64,000 nucleotides of DNA from CAVXTF01 sp963701375 (lineage in GTDB: Bacteria > Actinomycetota > Acidimicrobiia > Acidimicrobiales > CAVXTF01), in the NCBI GenBank assembly GCA_963701375.1, contig CAVOZT010000005.1:434001-498000 (forward strand), written 5' to 3'. Below, in pieces: positions 63,815 to 64,000 of this stretch. A program made the translations under genes and the position numbers. Every line of letters starts with the position of its first letter. The first letter of the stretch is position 1. A model generated the notes under the pieces. That model was not told where the DNA came from. It made no database searches and saw nothing but the letters and a program-made list of their open reading frames with translations.

Positions 63815-64000
63815 ATGGACGCCATCCGGCAGGCGATTCTGAGGGGGGCGACCGGAGACGAACTGGCCGCATTCCCCCTGCCCGAGACGTTCCGGGCCGC
63901 CTACGTGCTCCGGGAGGAGTCGGGGATGTTCGCCGGCCTGGCCTCGGACGACAAGGACCCCCGAAAGTCGCTGCACGTCGGCGAGGTCCCCACGCCCGAG
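63815..64000 (+). CDS. ccr: Crotonyl-CoA carboxylase/reductase (start only)
   Basis: The last 62 codons of the window read MDAIRQAILRGATGDELAAF, then VLREESGMFAGLASDDKDPRKSLHV and EVPTPE. This is the N-terminus of crotonyl-CoA carboxylase/reductase, an MDR enzyme that makes ethylmalonyl-CoA from crotonyl-CoA, CO2 and NADPH in the ethylmalonyl-CoA pathway. No ribosome-binding site precedes the ATG, in line with leaderless initiation. The rest is outside the window. Confidence 0.85.
   Translation, partial: MDAIRQAILRGATGDELAAFPLPETFRAAYVLREESGMFAGLASDDKDPRKSLHVGEVPTPE

Overview
The window is high-GC DNA of an actinobacterium, most likely a member of the Acidimicrobiia or a close relative. This rests on the conserved run tRNA-Ser, SRP RNA, dnaX, recR, on a predicted F420-type oxidoreductase (DDN family), on a crotonyl-CoA carboxylase/reductase start, on a WWQASDDRWYP motif common in Acidimicrobiia, and on a sortase-E-type LAITG anchor. 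Genes are dense, with many GTG starts and 4-base ATGA/GTGA overlaps.

Layout. 1-6.4 kb (minus): an FAD 2-hydroxyacid oxidase, a ThDP enzyme and an ABC ATPase in one operon, then a three-gene bPH2/RDD membrane cluster. 6.6-11.7 kb (plus): a MarP-like periplasmic protease, then a GH15 glucosidase/trehalase, a glucose dehydrogenase and a metallo-beta-lactamase-fold hydrolase that could form a short glucose-oxidation route. 11.7-16.3 kb: a secreted protein with 15 BIG2-type Ig repeats. 16.4-23.3 kb: small redox and binding proteins, a propeller lipoprotein, a patatin and a decayed alpha/beta hydrolase. 23.4-25.4 kb: a methyltransferase and a glycosyltransferase. 25.6-28.7 kb: a cell-wall-anchored ice-binding-type (DUF3494) protein converging on a secreted sedolisin across a strong terminator. 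29.2-32.1 kb: an ArsR regulator, a His-rich CDF metal exporter and a cation:proton antiporter. 32.2-41.1 kb: a secreted Cys-paired propeller protein, a very large tandem-cyclase/AAA/TPR protein overlapping a Cj0069-like ATP-grasp gene, and a secreted Ig-like protein. 41.4-43.8 kb: an AlkA-type glycosylase among gene fragments. 44-51 kb: a WWxASD membrane protein, then a c-di-GMP module (HD-GYP fused to an extracytoplasmic FN3 region; a membrane protein coupled to GGDEF-EAL) lying between two direct copies of a 75-base repeat. 52.3-56.5 kb: a CaCA exchanger, tRNA-Ser(CGA), and a PadR/DrrAB-type ABC operon. 56.5-64 kb: an AlsS-type synthase with tadA, tRNA-Ser(GGA), SRP RNA, dnaX, recR, uppP, an acetyl-CoA acetyltransferase, and the divergent start of ccr.

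At least a dozen positions show single-base frameshifts (and one in-frame TGA) inside otherwise well-conserved genes. Because the reading simply continues in the next frame, consensus sequencing errors are the likeliest cause. True decay is likelier at 22.5-23.3 kb and 41.4-43.1 kb, where pieces are missing or fused. The themes are surface display (Ig repeats, ice-binding fold, propellers, FN3), c-di-GMP and cyclic-nucleotide signalling, metal export and acyl-CoA metabolism. The most unusual items are the HD-GYP/FN3 protein in its repeat-flanked island, the operator lying over the start codon of the ArsR-CDF operon, and the LAITG-anchored ice-binding protein with a structured leader.
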